Origin: Verrucomicrobiota bacterium
GTDB taxonomy: Bacteria; Verrucomicrobiota; Verrucomicrobiia; Opitutales; Coraliomargaritaceae
NCBI GenBank assembly: GCA_030829145.1
Contig: JAURBE010000006.1
Location: 1 to 41,801 of the forward strand
Direction of reading: 5' to 3'
Length of the DNA: 41,801 nt
The notes under the pieces are model-generated. The model did no database searches. It worked only from the letters and a program-made list of their open reading frames with translations, and was not told the origin of the DNA. Of this stretch, positions 1 through 9,732 are shown one piece after another. The translations under genes were made by a program, and so were the position numbers. The first letter of the stretch is position 1; every line of letters begins with the position of its first letter.

Positions 1-612
1 CAGCTTGTGCAGCAAGCGAAGCCGCCGGTATTTTTATGTGCATCTGGAATTAGTTATTATGGAATTTCTCGAGAGGGTCATCTTGATGAGTCGGCCACGA
101 GTGGCGATGGTTTCCTTGCAGAGGTAACCCGCCAATGGGAATCTGCAGTCCAGCCTCTGGTCGATGTTGGAGGGCGCGTCGCCTTATTGCGTACTGGTAT
201 TGTTTTGAGTAAAGAGGGCGGCGCTTTAGCGAAGATGCTGCCCCCGTTTAAATTCGGCCTAGGTGGACGCATCGGTAGTGGTACTCAGATGATGAGTTGG
301 ATTAGCCTGCCAGACTTAGTTGGCGCATATGTTTTTGCAGTTGAAAATGATTTGGTAGAGGGCCCAATCAATGCCGTAGCCCCGAGCCCGGTGACTAACT
401 TGGACTTCACTAAAACGTTGGGAAGCGTGATTGGCCGTCCGACATTGTTCCCGATACCCAATGTAGTGATCAAAACTCTATTCGGTGAGATGGGGCAAGA
501 GACAGTGCTGAGTAATCTGGGTGTTATTCCTGCTCGTCTCCAACAGCTCGGCTTTGAATGGCAAACGCCATCGCTGTCAGCTACATTAAGAACAACAATT
601 TATCAAGATTAG
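1..612 (+). CDS. TIGR01777-family NAD-dependent epimerase/dehydratase (YfcH-like), 5' end outside window
   Basis: Partial gene: the frame is open from base 1, so the Rossmann nucleotide-binding N-terminus lies upstream. Visible are the SGISYYG stretch (the Tyr-containing segment that reads SAVGYYG-like in this family), a central RTGIVLSKEGGAL segment, the G-GRIGSGTQMMSWI segment and the DLV box, then a C-terminal DUF1731-like part (FGEMGQETVLSN...PARLQQLGFEW). This order is typical of TIGR01777/SDR39U1 proteins, extended SDRs whose physiological substrate is not established. The stop codon lies 3 bases before the next gene, a flavoenzyme, so the two are probably cotranscribed. The family assignment is secure from motifs; the reaction is unknown. 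Confidence 0.88.
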   Translation, partial: QLVQQAKPPVFLCASGISYYGISREGHLDESATSGDGFLAEVTRQWESAVQPLVDVGGRVALLRTGIVLSKEGGALAKMLPPFKFGLGGRIGSGTQMMSWISLPDLVGAYVFAVENDLVEGPINAVAPSPVTNLDFTKTLGSVIGRPTLFPIPNVVIKTLFGEMGQETVLSNLGVIPARLQQLGFEWQTPSLSATLRTTIYQD

Positions 613-615
613 AAG

Positions 616-1611
616 ATGAGCGAAACAGACACAACCGATGTTTTAATTATTGGTGCTGGGATCGCTGGCTTACTGTGTGCCACTGAGCTAAACAAGACTG
701 GCAGGTCGGTTCGTATTCTTGATAAAGGGCGTGGTCCTGGAGGACGTATGGCGACACGCCGAATGGGTATGGCACGGCTCGATCATGGAGCTCAGTTTTT
801 TACTGTCCGATCCCCCAGCTTTCAGCGCTATGTCGATGAATGGTTGGAGGCCGGGGTCATACGCGAATGGTTTCGGCATGCGCCGCATGACACGAATGCA
901 TCTGGATATTCGCGTTATTGCGGTGTTTCCGGTATATCAGATGTGCCTAAATATTTATCGAAAGAGTTGGATTTGAGGTGCACCGAAACCGTCACATCCC
1001 TCGCATATGATGGTTCATTATGGACGGTAGCGACAGCGTCGGGGGCCTCCTTTCGGGCACAGTACCTGGTATTGACTGCGCCACTACCACAGGCATTAGC
1101 ATTGTTGGATGCCACTGGGCTTAACTATGCTGGCGCTGAGCTGGATTGTCTACGAGCAGTTCGTTATGATCGTGGTCTTGCGACTTTGGCGATACTGGAT
1201 GGTCCTTCTGGGTTACCTGAGTCAGGCTTTCTACGCTGCGAGCAAGGCCCTCTCACCTGGATTGCGGATAACCATGCGAAAGGCATCTCTCCGCAGGAAC
1301 ATGCCATTACACTTCATGCGAATGCTGCATTTGCGGATCAGCACTGGGATTCGCCAGATAATTTACGCGGTTCGCTCATGCTTAAAGCTGCAGCCCGTCA
1401 TCTTAAAGCTAACGTACGTGAGTATCATTGCCACCGATGGGGATTTTGCTTTTCAGAAAACCCGTATCCTGATTTGTGCTTTTCCAATGCCGAGTTGAAT
1501 CTCTTGCTGGCAGGCGATTCATTTGGTGGGCCTCGCGTTGAAGGTGCAGCATTGTCTGGCCTTGCTGCGAGCTCTAAACTGCTAGAAACTATCGCAGCTA
1601 AAGATTCCTGA
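616..1611 (+). CDS. Renalase-like FAD/NAD(P)-dependent oxidoreductase
   Basis: 331 residues. The N-terminal dinucleotide-binding fold shows VLIIGAGIAGLLCA (GxGxxG, about residues 10-23), then the acidic end of beta-2 (ILDKGRGPGGRMATRR), the signature of the COG3380/renalase branch of amine-oxidase-like flavoproteins. A DHGAQFFTVR segment follows near residue 56. The C-terminal FAD-contact motif is LLAGDSFGGPRVEGAALSG. Such bacterial proteins are soluble and oxidise reduced nicotinamide isomers or small amines; the true substrate cannot be read here. The gene starts 3 bases after the upstream epimerase stop, consistent with one transcript. Its last 14 bases overlap the end of the convergent AsmA-like gene on the other strand. 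Confidence 0.88.
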   Translation: MSETDTTDVLIIGAGIAGLLCATELNKTGRSVRILDKGRGPGGRMATRRMGMARLDHGAQFFTVRSPSFQRYVDEWLEAGVIREWFRHAPHDTNASGYSRYCGVSGISDVPKYLSKELDLRCTETVTSLAYDGSLWTVATASGASFRAQYLVLTAPLPQALALLDATGLNYAGAELDCLRAVRYDRGLATLAILDGPSGLPESGFLRCEQGPLTWIADNHAKGISPQEHAITLHANAAFADQHWDSPDNLRGSLMLKAAARHLKANVREYHCHRWGFCFSENPYPDLCFSNAELNLLLAGDSFGGPRVEGAALSGLAASSKLLETIAAKDS

Positions 1612-4282
1612 TGACAGGGATATATTTTCGAGGGTCGTAGCGAAGCCGTAGTTTCTGGTTATGTATGGTGCCATTGAGGTCAAAGATCAAGAGATTCGGA
1701 AGAGGCGAAGTGAGGAGCTTGCGGAAGCTATTGATGGTTGATTCTGGGTTCCCCATATTTGCGAATAGCCCTACACGAACCTTCATGTCGAGTGACTGAT
1801 CGGAAATGCGCATGGTGCCTTCGGTCCAAATTTTGGTACGCGCGCCTTCGATGATCAAGTCAGGGAAGATTAATGTCTCTTGCTGTACCTCGAAGGTACT
1901 GCTCATTTGATTGAGATTAAAGGATGTGAAGTTGAGTCGCGTTTTATGTAGGAGGCTGGAGAGTGGGCCGAGTAGCTGTATCGACCCTATGTTATCGTTT
2001 ATCACAACGAAACTTCCGTATCCATTATATCCATATAAGTTGTCGATAGGCCCTCGGGCCTCAACGTTTAGATTCAGTGTACCTTGGTCGCCCGTGCCTT
2101 TATCGGTTTTTATTTCTGGGTACGTGAGTTGATTTTCAACATCGTCAAGGCTGGGTAGGTTAAGTACCGCTTCTGCTTGATTGGCCCCTTGCAAGTTTAG
2201 ATTCAATGTGAGTTGCTGACTGCCTTTCAAAGTATCTATAATGTCAATTTTAGCAGTGCCAAGTCCTTGTGCATAGCCAAATTCTACGTCCCTCAGATAG
2301 ATGTCTTGCTCGCGCGCATAGAGGGAGAACTTTAAGTGTTCGAGTGGCGTTTTTTTAAAGGTAAGAGGGGAGTCAATCGATGCCTTTAGATTGAAATAGT
2401 CGGACTGTGCATAGCGTACATCTGTTTCAGTAAAATTAGCTCCAGTCATTGTGATTCGCGGAAGTTGTTCAATTTCAAAATCACTGATGATGTTGGCGAC
2501 TGTTTCGCCGAATATTGTTGCAGCAGTTTTAGGCGGCATTTGCGCGTCGAATCGGTAGCGCACCGAGATCAGCCCGTTATTACCTCTCGTAAATGCGACA
2601 TCACCATTGGCCCAACCCTTGCCAACTTTAGCATCGAAGTTATGGAGTTCGACGTAGTGTTTGCGACCGCGCACGATCATTTCCCCTGCATCAATGTGCG
2701 CCCCTTTGTATATCGCATTTTCGGCGGCAGCATGGCCGAGGAAGAATAGTTCACTGGGCTTATTACGATTTCCTCGTATGACGAAGTCGCCATAGCCAAA
2801 TGTCTCGCTGCTAAACTGAATATCTTTGAAGACGTTACTCCACCATTTGGGAAGTAGTGCGTCATATTGCTTCGGGAGTAAAGATCCTAGCAGAGAGATT
2901 TTATAGTCATTGTGTCGACCATCGAGGCTAAATGTTGCATCAATCCACTGCTTGCCTCTGTTGGCTAGGACAGTGTCTAGCGTGAATGTTTCATTACTAT
3001 AGCTACCAGTGGAGAGGATATGATCAAATGTTAAGCCGTTGGCGGTAACGTCATTCGCATCGACGCGAAAGGTGGTGCTTCCCAGTGCAAAGCCTTCGTC
3101 TAGTTGAATTTTCAGATCTAAATATGGTGTCGCTCCGAATTCAAAATTTGGTAATTTATTAAGGACTGAATTTGGAAATAAAGATAGAAGCTCGACACTG
3201 CCGTGAGCGTGTAACGAGCCACTTTGTGTCTTCGAGTTCAGTATGCCGCTAAATGCAGCTCCACCTTCAAGCCCACTCGCCGAGCCTGAAAATGAAATAT
3301 TTGGATAATTCGCTGCCGACAGGGTAGCCATGGGGCTGTTGAGTTCGACGTCCTGTACGTTCAATGTAAGTGCGCTGATTTCGAAATCGGGCCAAGTACC
3401 ATCCAATAGACCGGCCCATTGATTGCTCGCTACGTATGCAGAGATGTCTGTTGCTGAGACTGAGGCTGTTGCAACCTGTATTTGGTCGGCTCTTAACAAT
3501 AGTGGTGAGAGGGGAGTGAGTCTGCCTTGCTCAAGCCTAAAGTTGGTTTGAAAATCAAAGTCCTCACCAGTGGCATGGATATATTTCAATTGTTCGCAAG
3601 ACAAGCGGGTGTAGATGTCGACCGATTTATTGGGGCGTGCCGTTATGGCAAATTCGAGGGTCGGATGTATAAATGGAGAAAATCGTTCTTTCTCGGTAAG
3701 TGCTTGGGCTATGAGTTTGTAGATATCTTCGAGCTGCGGGGTTTCGCTGCTAGATTGAAATGGCCAATTAATTGAGCCCCGAAGCTTGATATCTTTGTGT
3801 TTCGCAGCGAATGAATCGATTTGTATGGACTGATTGGCAGGTGTTAGATGGAAGGTTATATTTTCCAGGATTGGAGTCCGTGCTCCGCCGGGGGCATAGA
3901 TTGCCGGCAATTGTAGTATGCCGTTGGATAGCACCAGTTCTGTTGGGGTAAATCGCAGGGCGCCGTCATTGAGTAAGCGATACTCTAGCTCGGTGCTAGA
4001 TGCTTCTAATATTGGCAGCTTCATGCTGCTGTGATATACTTTCAGTCCAGTCAGTTCGAGTGCTCCATGGAGCTTAAGCTGAAAGCTATTCGCCTGAACG
4101 TAGTAGTCCTCAAAACTAAGTGTTCGTAGTGTCTGATTCGCCCATTGAGTGGGAATCGGAACCGAGTGGAAAATGATGAGGCAGCCGGCAACGTAGGCTT
4201 GTATCGAAAATATAATCAATAATACCAGGTCGAGAAAGAGTTTTAGGAACATCATTCCTCTAGCTCTATATTTTTCCCACAT
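1598..4282 (-). CDS. AsmA-like envelope protein
   Basis: 894 residues with one N-terminal membrane anchor (about residues 12-40, LFLDLVLLIIFSIQAYVAGC) and a very long region rich in beta-strands (repeated alternating hydrophobic residues, many S/T/N/G). It ends in an AsmA_2-type C-terminal domain: a GPIDNLYGYNGYGSF... segment near 745, then LSSLLHKTRLNFTSFNLN and IFDLNGTIHNQKLRLRYDP. AsmA/TamB-like proteins sit in the inner membrane, span the periplasm and are implicated in phospholipid transport to the outer membrane; the role here is inferred. It starts 21 bases after the DUF4340 gene, so it is probably the last gene of the Gld-like ABC operon. Its 3' end overlaps the convergent flavoenzyme gene by 14 bases. 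Confidence 0.8.
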   Translation of the reverse strand: MWEKYRARGMMFLKLFLDLVLLIIFSIQAYVAGCLIIFHSVPIPTQWANQTLRTLSFEDYYVQANSFQLKLHGALELTGLKVYHSSMKLPILEASSTELEYRLLNDGALRFTPTELVLSNGILQLPAIYAPGGARTPILENITFHLTPANQSIQIDSFAAKHKDIKLRGSINWPFQSSSETPQLEDIYKLIAQALTEKERFSPFIHPTLEFAITARPNKSVDIYTRLSCEQLKYIHATGEDFDFQTNFRLEQGRLTPLSPLLLRADQIQVATASVSATDISAYVASNQWAGLLDGTWPDFEISALTLNVQDVELNSPMATLSAANYPNISFSGSASGLEGGAAFSGILNSKTQSGSLHAHGSVELLSLFPNSVLNKLPNFEFGATPYLDLKIQLDEGFALGSTTFRVDANDVTANGLTFDHILSTGSYSNETFTLDTVLANRGKQWIDATFSLDGRHNDYKISLLGSLLPKQYDALLPKWWSNVFKDIQFSSETFGYGDFVIRGNRNKPSELFFLGHAAAENAIYKGAHIDAGEMIVRGRKHYVELHNFDAKVGKGWANGDVAFTRGNNGLISVRYRFDAQMPPKTAATIFGETVANIISDFEIEQLPRITMTGANFTETDVRYAQSDYFNLKASIDSPLTFKKTPLEHLKFSLYAREQDIYLRDVEFGYAQGLGTAKIDIIDTLKGSQQLTLNLNLQGANQAEAVLNLPSLDDVENQLTYPEIKTDKGTGDQGTLNLNVEARGPIDNLYGYNGYGSFVVINDNIGSIQLLGPLSSLLHKTRLNFTSFNLNQMSSTFEVQQETLIFPDLIIEGARTKIWTEGTMRISDQSLDMKVRVGLFANMGNPESTINSFRKLLTSPLPNLLIFDLNGTIHNQKLRLRYDPRKYIPVIRNL

Positions 4283-4303
4283 GTCGACCTATTTGAATAT
4301 GAT

Positions 4304-6280
4304 TTAAGGAGCGGTGCTTGGCTCAACTGTGGCGGCGGGTGTCGGCTCAGCTAAAGGTGCGATGGGTTTTTGTGTAGGGATCGGCTGATCACTTGCCTCG
4401 GGAGGAGGCTGCATATCATCAGTCAACACATAGAGCGCATCAATTGTCTCTTGTGGGATTTCAAAGATTGCGTTGTGTTTCTCAGAGGCTCCTACCTGAA
4501 TCGAACCGGAGAAGCGTTGTGTGAATACGTATGTGCGTGTTTCGCTGCGATCAATTTCGTCACCAGGAAGGAGTAGACCTGCGCTCAGGCGATAGACCCA
4601 TGGGTGTGTGGTTTCACTGTCGAGAGAGTAAGCATCTTTGTATTCATCAATTAGATACGTTTTTACTCTGAAATTACGGATCGCTTCGATCAGGCTAAGC
4701 GTGGCCTCGCGGTGTGTCTTTGGTAGGTCTATCAGTGCTTTTAGCCAGACGCGGTCTTCGTCCTCAAGTGTATGCGAGAAGATGACTTGTCCCGTTAAGA
4801 GGTTCTCCAATTGGAGGCTTTTGATTTTTGCGGCTTGTGGTAATGTTTCCAGAGTGCGCTTGCGATAGTAGGCGGCATTGAGGGGAATTGCCTTAAGTGT
4901 TGCACGGCGATTGACGGTGTAGATGTATTCAGCCTTGTCGCTCCGTGCATAGAGCAGCTCGTTCTCGTTTTCGGGATGCGCGATTAGTAGGGTGGTCGTG
5001 TCGTCTCCCAGCGATAGTTTAATCGTGCGGCGCGGCACATTGAAGCCCAGTCGGTCAAAGTCGGTCGGTGTCGGAGAGTCGACTGCGAAGCCACTGGCGC
5101 GGAGGTTTTTCAAGTCGTCAATCAGTTTGGCGATTATTTTGGGGTCTGCGTGGCGTGGCTGAATATTGGTATCGACGTTACTTTCGACGACTTGCCAGCT
5201 ATTGCCAGTTTCGAGCTTTTGTAGGCGTATTTGTAGGTCGCCTTCGGATAACTCAATAGAAGTCAGCGCTGTAGGATCAAAGCTCATGAAGCTGCGCTCA
5301 CGCAGCGCTTCTTCGGCTTCGCGGAGCTTGTCAAAGGGCTCAGCTGCAATCGTAAATACGGTAGGGTTATCCTCTATGCGAGCAAAGTAAGTAGGCGCCT
5401 CTTTTTCGTCGCTGGTAGGAACTTTATTGCCGATGAGCAAGGTTTGGCGCCGTTTATTGCCATGCAGTGTGACGCGCATCGCGGGATTCTCCAAGCCTTG
5501 TAGTATTGGGTCGCTGGTTTCCAGTTCTTTGAATTCAACCACTTTAGCTGCAGTGAGTGTGTTGATCGTGTTGGCTACTTGGGTTGCATCGGCCTCTGCG
5601 CTGAGAGGAGCTTCGAAGATCCAGCCAGTGTTTGTGCGGGCGATGCGCACGCGAAAATTACTATTGCCGACCGCTGCTTCAGGGGTACTGATCTCCAAAC
5701 TCAGCGCATCGATCTCAAAGACTGGAATATCAAAAATTGCGCGGCTACGCAAGTCGCCGAGATCGACAAGCAGGCTTTGGATAACTTGCTCGTTGACAAC
5801 AAAAATGTCTTTGCCGTTTGGACCCAGTAGGTAGAAATTATTTCCAATCTCAGTGACAGTGCCGACGCTTAGCTCTATCGATTCATCATGGTTTGAGATC
5901 TTTAGTTGTAGCCATGGTTCCTCGAGTCCGTAGTCCGCAAGGCTTTGACCAGTTTGTTCGATTTCAGCTAAGGAAAAAGAGGCTTCTTCCTCTAGAAATT
6001 GTAGCTGGTTGAGGATTCGGTTGACTGCAAAGTAGTTAGCAGACCACTGCATGGGTTGTGTGATACTCCAAGAAGAGCCATCGTGTTCGAGAATACGTGG
6101 CGCATCGAGGCCGCTGCCATTGAGCTCAATTCGGTCTGCTTCGATCACGCCACGCCCAATCATGCCAGAGAGTCCACCAGTTTGTGCACTGAGATGCTCT
6201 GCTTTTTTATTGAGTGATAGAATTAACCCAAACGTGATCACGTTGAGTACCAGTAGGAAGACTGTGAATTTAAATCGCAT
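4304..6280 (-). CDS. DUF4340 domain-containing periplasmic protein
   Basis: 658 residues. It begins with a short cytoplasmic stretch and one membrane segment (about residues 4-22, KFTVFLLVLNVITFGLILSL). The rest is periplasmic and shows repeated DUF4340-like units: W-x-I-x-x-P blocks such as SSWSITQPMQW, LGLEEPW and VGNKVPT, with a second and probably third set further along. The C-terminus is Pro/Ala/Thr-rich (about residues 625-658), looking like a flexible tail. DUF4340 proteins are nearly always encoded beside GldG-like and ABC2 permease genes, as here: the gap to the upstream gldG-like gene is 6 bases. Molecular function is unknown; an auxiliary periplasmic subunit of the ABC system is the reasonable inference. 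Confidence 0.85.
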   Translation of the reverse strand: MRFKFTVFLLVLNVITFGLILSLNKKAEHLSAQTGGLSGMIGRGVIEADRIELNGSGLDAPRILEHDGSSWSITQPMQWSANYFAVNRILNQLQFLEEEASFSLAEIEQTGQSLADYGLEEPWLQLKISNHDESIELSVGTVTEIGNNFYLLGPNGKDIFVVNEQVIQSLLVDLGDLRSRAIFDIPVFEIDALSLEISTPEAAVGNSNFRVRIARTNTGWIFEAPLSAEADATQVANTINTLTAAKVVEFKELETSDPILQGLENPAMRVTLHGNKRRQTLLIGNKVPTSDEKEAPTYFARIEDNPTVFTIAAEPFDKLREAEEALRERSFMSFDPTALTSIELSEGDLQIRLQKLETGNSWQVVESNVDTNIQPRHADPKIIAKLIDDLKNLRASGFAVDSPTPTDFDRLGFNVPRRTIKLSLGDDTTTLLIAHPENENELLYARSDKAEYIYTVNRRATLKAIPLNAAYYRKRTLETLPQAAKIKSLQLENLLTGQVIFSHTLEDEDRVWLKALIDLPKTHREATLSLIEAIRNFRVKTYLIDEYKDAYSLDSETTHPWVYRLSAGLLLPGDEIDRSETRTYVFTQRFSGSIQVGASEKHNAIFEIPQETIDALYVLTDDMQPPPEASDQPIPTQKPIAPLAEPTPAATVEPSTAP

Positions 6281-6286
6281 CGGAGT

Positions 6287-7768
6287 TTAGTGGCGGCGAA
6301 TGAAATAGATGAGAAGCCCGAACATGGCAGTGGCCGCGGGCACAATGGCGAAATAAGTAAGCATCCGTTGTAGGTCGCTCTCACTCATTACGATTTGGTG
6401 GCTTTCGAGTTGACGGGTGGGAATGTTCAGCAGGCTGGTGCGATCTAGCGCCCAATTTGCCGAGTTGATAAACAGGGTATGATTGCCAAAGGCACGCAAA
6501 CGGTTGTTGGTAATGAAGTCGGAGTTGCCGAACACAACCAGTCGTCCACCTGGAATAGTAATCCCTAATTCGATACCCGAGCTGCGGGATGATACAGTTG
6601 CAATGCTGATCGGGCCTGGTTGATCACGGGCGGTATCAAATACGATCGGCTCTTGAGTGCGATAGTCGCGCTCAGCCCAGCTTTGCTCCGAAGTGCCGAT
6701 TAATTGATGGACTTGCAGGCGGCTATCATTGGCCGATGCCGGGTCAATGCGTACGGAGCGGGGTTGGCCGAAGAGTGCGGTTATTTGGTAGTCGATCAGC
6801 AGTTGAGTGATCGGGTGTTCGGCAAAACGACGAATGATCAGGTCACCGCCTTGAGCGCGGAAGTCAGCACCGACATCAACGACAACATTGTCCTCTGCGA
6901 GGACTCCCCAGTCGAAGAAGAGTTCATCCATCCCATGGCGTCGGCCCGGATCAATCAGTGTAATCATGCGGCCGTTGCGATCGCTCATGTAGCGTCGCAG
7001 CTTTTCAACTTCTTCTGGTTGGAGGCTGGCTTGAGGGGAGGGCACGACTACGAGTGAGGCATCTTCAGGCACGGTTTTATCGATAGCTAGATCCAGTGTC
7101 GCTACTTCGAAGTTACGCTCACTGAGGAAGCTTTCGAGTTGAGACAGTCCGCGTAGTGGATCGACATCATCGAGGCGCATTTCGCCATGCCCTACCAGAA
7201 AGTAGATCTTTTGTGCCTTCTTTGAAGATACGTCGAGAATCGCAGATGTAAATACCTGCTCGCCTCGAAAGCCGCGCGTCTTGCCATCATCGTATTCGTA
7301 GAGGCCTATTTGGCTGATCTCACGCACCTTTTCGCCAGAGGCGATGATGATCGCATTTTCTTTGGTTAAGTTGTAGTTTGTAGCAAGTTCTTGAGCGCGT
7401 TTACGTTGACGATAGATGTCGACAAATTCGACTGTGACATAGGCCTTACCGTCGCGCATGCCTTCGAACTCATACTCACGTAGCAACTTTTTGAGATCCT
7501 GGCGAATGATTCCGAATTGGTCTTCTTCGGTCTCTTTCGGGATGGTTACGATAATTTCGACGGGCTCTTTGAGTTGGCGAATGTAAGCCTTCGATTCGGG
7601 CGCAAGCGTATAAGCGCCTGACTTTGTGAGATCGAAGCGTTTAAAATAGTTCGCTGAGATAAAATTCAGAGCGATGATGAGGCTAAGGCTTAGCAGTATC
7701 TGCACCAAACGGTTGATGGCGCGGAAGCGTCTAGCAAAGCGGAATTCATTAAAACGGCTTGGTTTCAT
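6287..7768 (-). CDS. GldG-like ABC-transporter auxiliary protein
   Basis: 493 residues. There is an N-terminal membrane segment (about residues 20-43, VQILLSLSLIIALNFISANYF), followed by the YTLAPESKAYIRQLKEPVEI block and KKLLREYE typical of the GldG / ABC_transp_aux family. A large periplasmic domain follows (YFLVGHGEMRLDD, then a DPGRRHGMDELFFDWG block), and a C-terminal transmembrane helix ends in IRRH. GldG partners GldA and GldF in Bacteroidota gliding, but homologues are widespread in non-gliding bacteria. Its start codon shares one base with the permease stop, indicating translational coupling. The operon order ATPase, permease, GldG, DUF4340 is the usual one. Family assignment is firm; transported cargo is unknown. 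Confidence 0.88.
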   Translation of the reverse strand: MKPSRFNEFRFARRFRAINRLVQILLSLSLIIALNFISANYFKRFDLTKSGAYTLAPESKAYIRQLKEPVEIIVTIPKETEEDQFGIIRQDLKKLLREYEFEGMRDGKAYVTVEFVDIYRQRKRAQELATNYNLTKENAIIIASGEKVREISQIGLYEYDDGKTRGFRGEQVFTSAILDVSSKKAQKIYFLVGHGEMRLDDVDPLRGLSQLESFLSERNFEVATLDLAIDKTVPEDASLVVVPSPQASLQPEEVEKLRRYMSDRNGRMITLIDPGRRHGMDELFFDWGVLAEDNVVVDVGADFRAQGGDLIIRRFAEHPITQLLIDYQITALFGQPRSVRIDPASANDSRLQVHQLIGTSEQSWAERDYRTQEPIVFDTARDQPGPISIATVSSRSSGIELGITIPGGRLVVFGNSDFITNNRLRAFGNHTLFINSANWALDRTSLLNIPTRQLESHQIVMSESDLQRMLTYFAIVPAATAMFGLLIYFIRRH

Positions 7769-8532
7769 TAGGCTTTCGCTTCAATCACAAGAGTGGATAA
7801 TCCCAGCAACAGAGCACCTGTGCTGATATAGTAAAAGAAAGGGCGTGTATCAATTACACCGCGGGAGAAGTCATCGAGATGCTCGAAGATCTGTAAATAG
7901 TTAACCAGTTCACTCGCCCAGAATGCTAGTTCTGCTCCATTTTCGGCGATATTACCGAGCTGCTGCCCGCCGATAATGGCGACGAACAGTGTGGTGAAGC
8001 TGAGCATCCCAGCCACTAGTTGACTGCGGGTAATGCTACTGGCAAAGATGCCAATAGAAATAAATAGGACGCCGCTGAGCGCGAGAAACGCGAAGCCGCC
8101 AATGATTGGTGCAGTTTCTAGCAGGCTGCCGCTGACTGCAGCACTGGGAAAGAATTTCGAAGCAATTAGCGGGAAGCTAAGCGTCGAAAGCCACAGCAGC
8201 ATGTAAAAAATATATGCACCAGAGAATTTACTCAGAATGACTGCCACGCGCGAGGTTGGGGTGGTCATTAAAGTATCCAGTGTGCCAGTACTGCGCTCGC
8301 CGGCAACACTTCGCATGGTCAGCAACGGCACGACAAAGAAGACTGGAATCCAGAAAATCTTCAGAAACTGAACGATAGGGAGACTTTCTTCAGGTGTATT
8401 GATCATCCCGCGTAGGATTGCCCAATAGAGGAAGCCCATGAGGCTAACAAACAGGACCGCTGCAATATAGGTGGGCGGGCTAATCAAGAGCATTCGAAGC
8501 TCGTGCCTGAGGAGTGTAAAGAAGTTACGCAT
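7768..8532 (-). CDS. ABC-2 type transporter permease (GldF-like)
   Basis: 254 residues, about six hydrophobic helices. The first is near residues 20-40 (YIAAVLFVSLMGFLYWAIL); a LKIFWIPVFFVVPLLTMRSVAGERSTGTLDTLMTTP block follows, the hallmark of ABC2_membrane/GldF-type permeases (MRSxxEExxxGTLExLxxxP). The remaining helices follow, ending with a helix at residues 235-250. It forms the membrane channel with the ATPase encoded 16 bases upstream. The stop overlaps the gldG-like start by one base. It is the single permease of the cluster, so a homodimer or pairing with the GldG subunit is expected. Confidence 0.9.
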   Translation of the reverse strand: MRNFFTLLRHELRMLLISPPTYIAAVLFVSLMGFLYWAILRGMINTPEESLPIVQFLKIFWIPVFFVVPLLTMRSVAGERSTGTLDTLMTTPTSRVAVILSKFSGAYIFYMLLWLSTLSFPLIASKFFPSAAVSGSLLETAPIIGGFAFLALSGVLFISIGIFASSITRSQLVAGMLSFTTLFVAIIGGQQLGNIAENGAELAFWASELVNYLQIFEHLDDFSRGVIDTRPFFYYISTGALLLGLSTLVIEAKA

Positions 8533-8548
8533 TATAAAAAACCGATAT

Positions 8549-9553
8549 TTATGCCTTCGCCACTGCGATTGCTTTGGGGCTGTCCATGGTTTCCTCCCAT
8601 GAGCGTTTGGTGGCAGCGAGGAATATTTCTTCGAGGTTGGGCGCGTATGGGGCGAGACTGCGCAGGGTGCAGTCGGTCGATTCGCTAAGTGCGGCGATCA
8701 ATTGCGGTCCGAGGTCACCATGACCTTCAGCGCGAAGTGAAAGACGTAAGCTATCACCCTCGCTAACTTCTTTTTCTAGAATCTCCGCTTCGATTCCTTT
8801 TGTTTTTAAAGCTGCGGTGACATTTTGCTCAGTGCCTTTTACTTCGAGGTTGAAGCGCTTGCCAGGGAGGAATTCTTCGCGCAAGCTATCGCTAGTGCCA
8901 CTGGCAACGACACGGCCGCGGTTGATAATAATAACGCGGTCGCAGGAACGTTCGATCTCCGGTAAAATGTGACTAGAAAGCACCACGGTCAGGCGTCCGC
9001 GTAAGTTATTGATCAATTTGCGGATCCCCTGAATTTGATGCGGATCGAGGCCGATAGTTGGCTCGTCCATGATGATTACCTCGGGGTCGCCAAGCAGTGC
9101 GTCGGCAATCCCGACACGTTGACGAAAGCCTTTTGAGAGTGTGCCAATTATTTTACGTCGCGCCGTACGTGCTAGGTCGCAGGTCTCCATTACATTCAAT
9201 ACAGTATCGCTAATTTTGCGACCTGGCACACCCTTGAGGCGCGCGCGGAAGCGTAAATATTCGACCACGCGCATATCATCCGGCAGCGGATTATTTTCGG
9301 GCATATAGCCAATCCGTTGCTTTACCTCATGAGGATTGTTCGCGACTGGAATCCCGCCAACCCATGCTGAGCCGGAGGTCGCTGGCATGATGCCAGACAA
9401 AATACGCATAGTGGTACTCTTGCCCGCGCCATTGGGGCCGAGAAACCCGACGATCTCACCTGGTTTGACTGTAAAGCTTACGTTCTGAATCGCAGTAAAG
9501 GCACCGAATTTTCGGGTTAGATTTTCAACGCGTATGCTGGGGGTGGTCTCCAT
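8549..9553 (-). CDS. ABC transporter ATP-binding protein (GldA-like)
   Basis: 334 residues. Walker A is FLGPNGAGKSTT (about residues 37-48) and Walker B VIIMDEPTIGLDPHQ (about 160-174). The signature region is LSKGFRQRVG: the usual LSGG is LSKG, as is common in this exporter subfamily. The H-loop is VVLSSHILPE. The C-terminal 100 residues form a regulatory extension of the type seen in GldA/CcmA-like ATPases. It is the first gene of a minus-strand cluster (ATPase, permease, GldG-like, DUF4340, AsmA-like), with a 179-base divergent gap to rnd that should hold both promoters. It powers the exporter; the substrate is unknown. Confidence 0.92.
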   Translation of the reverse strand: METTPSIRVENLTRKFGAFTAIQNVSFTVKPGEIVGFLGPNGAGKSTTMRILSGIMPATSGSAWVGGIPVANNPHEVKQRIGYMPENNPLPDDMRVVEYLRFRARLKGVPGRKISDTVLNVMETCDLARTARRKIIGTLSKGFRQRVGIADALLGDPEVIIMDEPTIGLDPHQIQGIRKLINNLRGRLTVVLSSHILPEIERSCDRVIIINRGRVVASGTSDSLREEFLPGKRFNLEVKGTEQNVTAALKTKGIEAEILEKEVSEGDSLRLSLRAEGHGDLGPQLIAALSESTDCTLRSLAPYAPNLEEIFLAATKRSWEETMDSPKAIAVAKA

Positions 9554-9732
9554 AAATTTTGGTTTATCGCTGCGGATAGGAAAAATTGCTGTTACAAGTG
9601 TTAAGGTTTGAACGAAAGTTGAGGCGGCATCAAGGCTAGTGAAGCGGTATTTTCTTCGATCCGCTAAGAATTAGCTGTTTAGATAAGATTCTGCTTTCCA
9701 ATAGTCTAGGATTTGGTGACTTTGGTTCCCAC

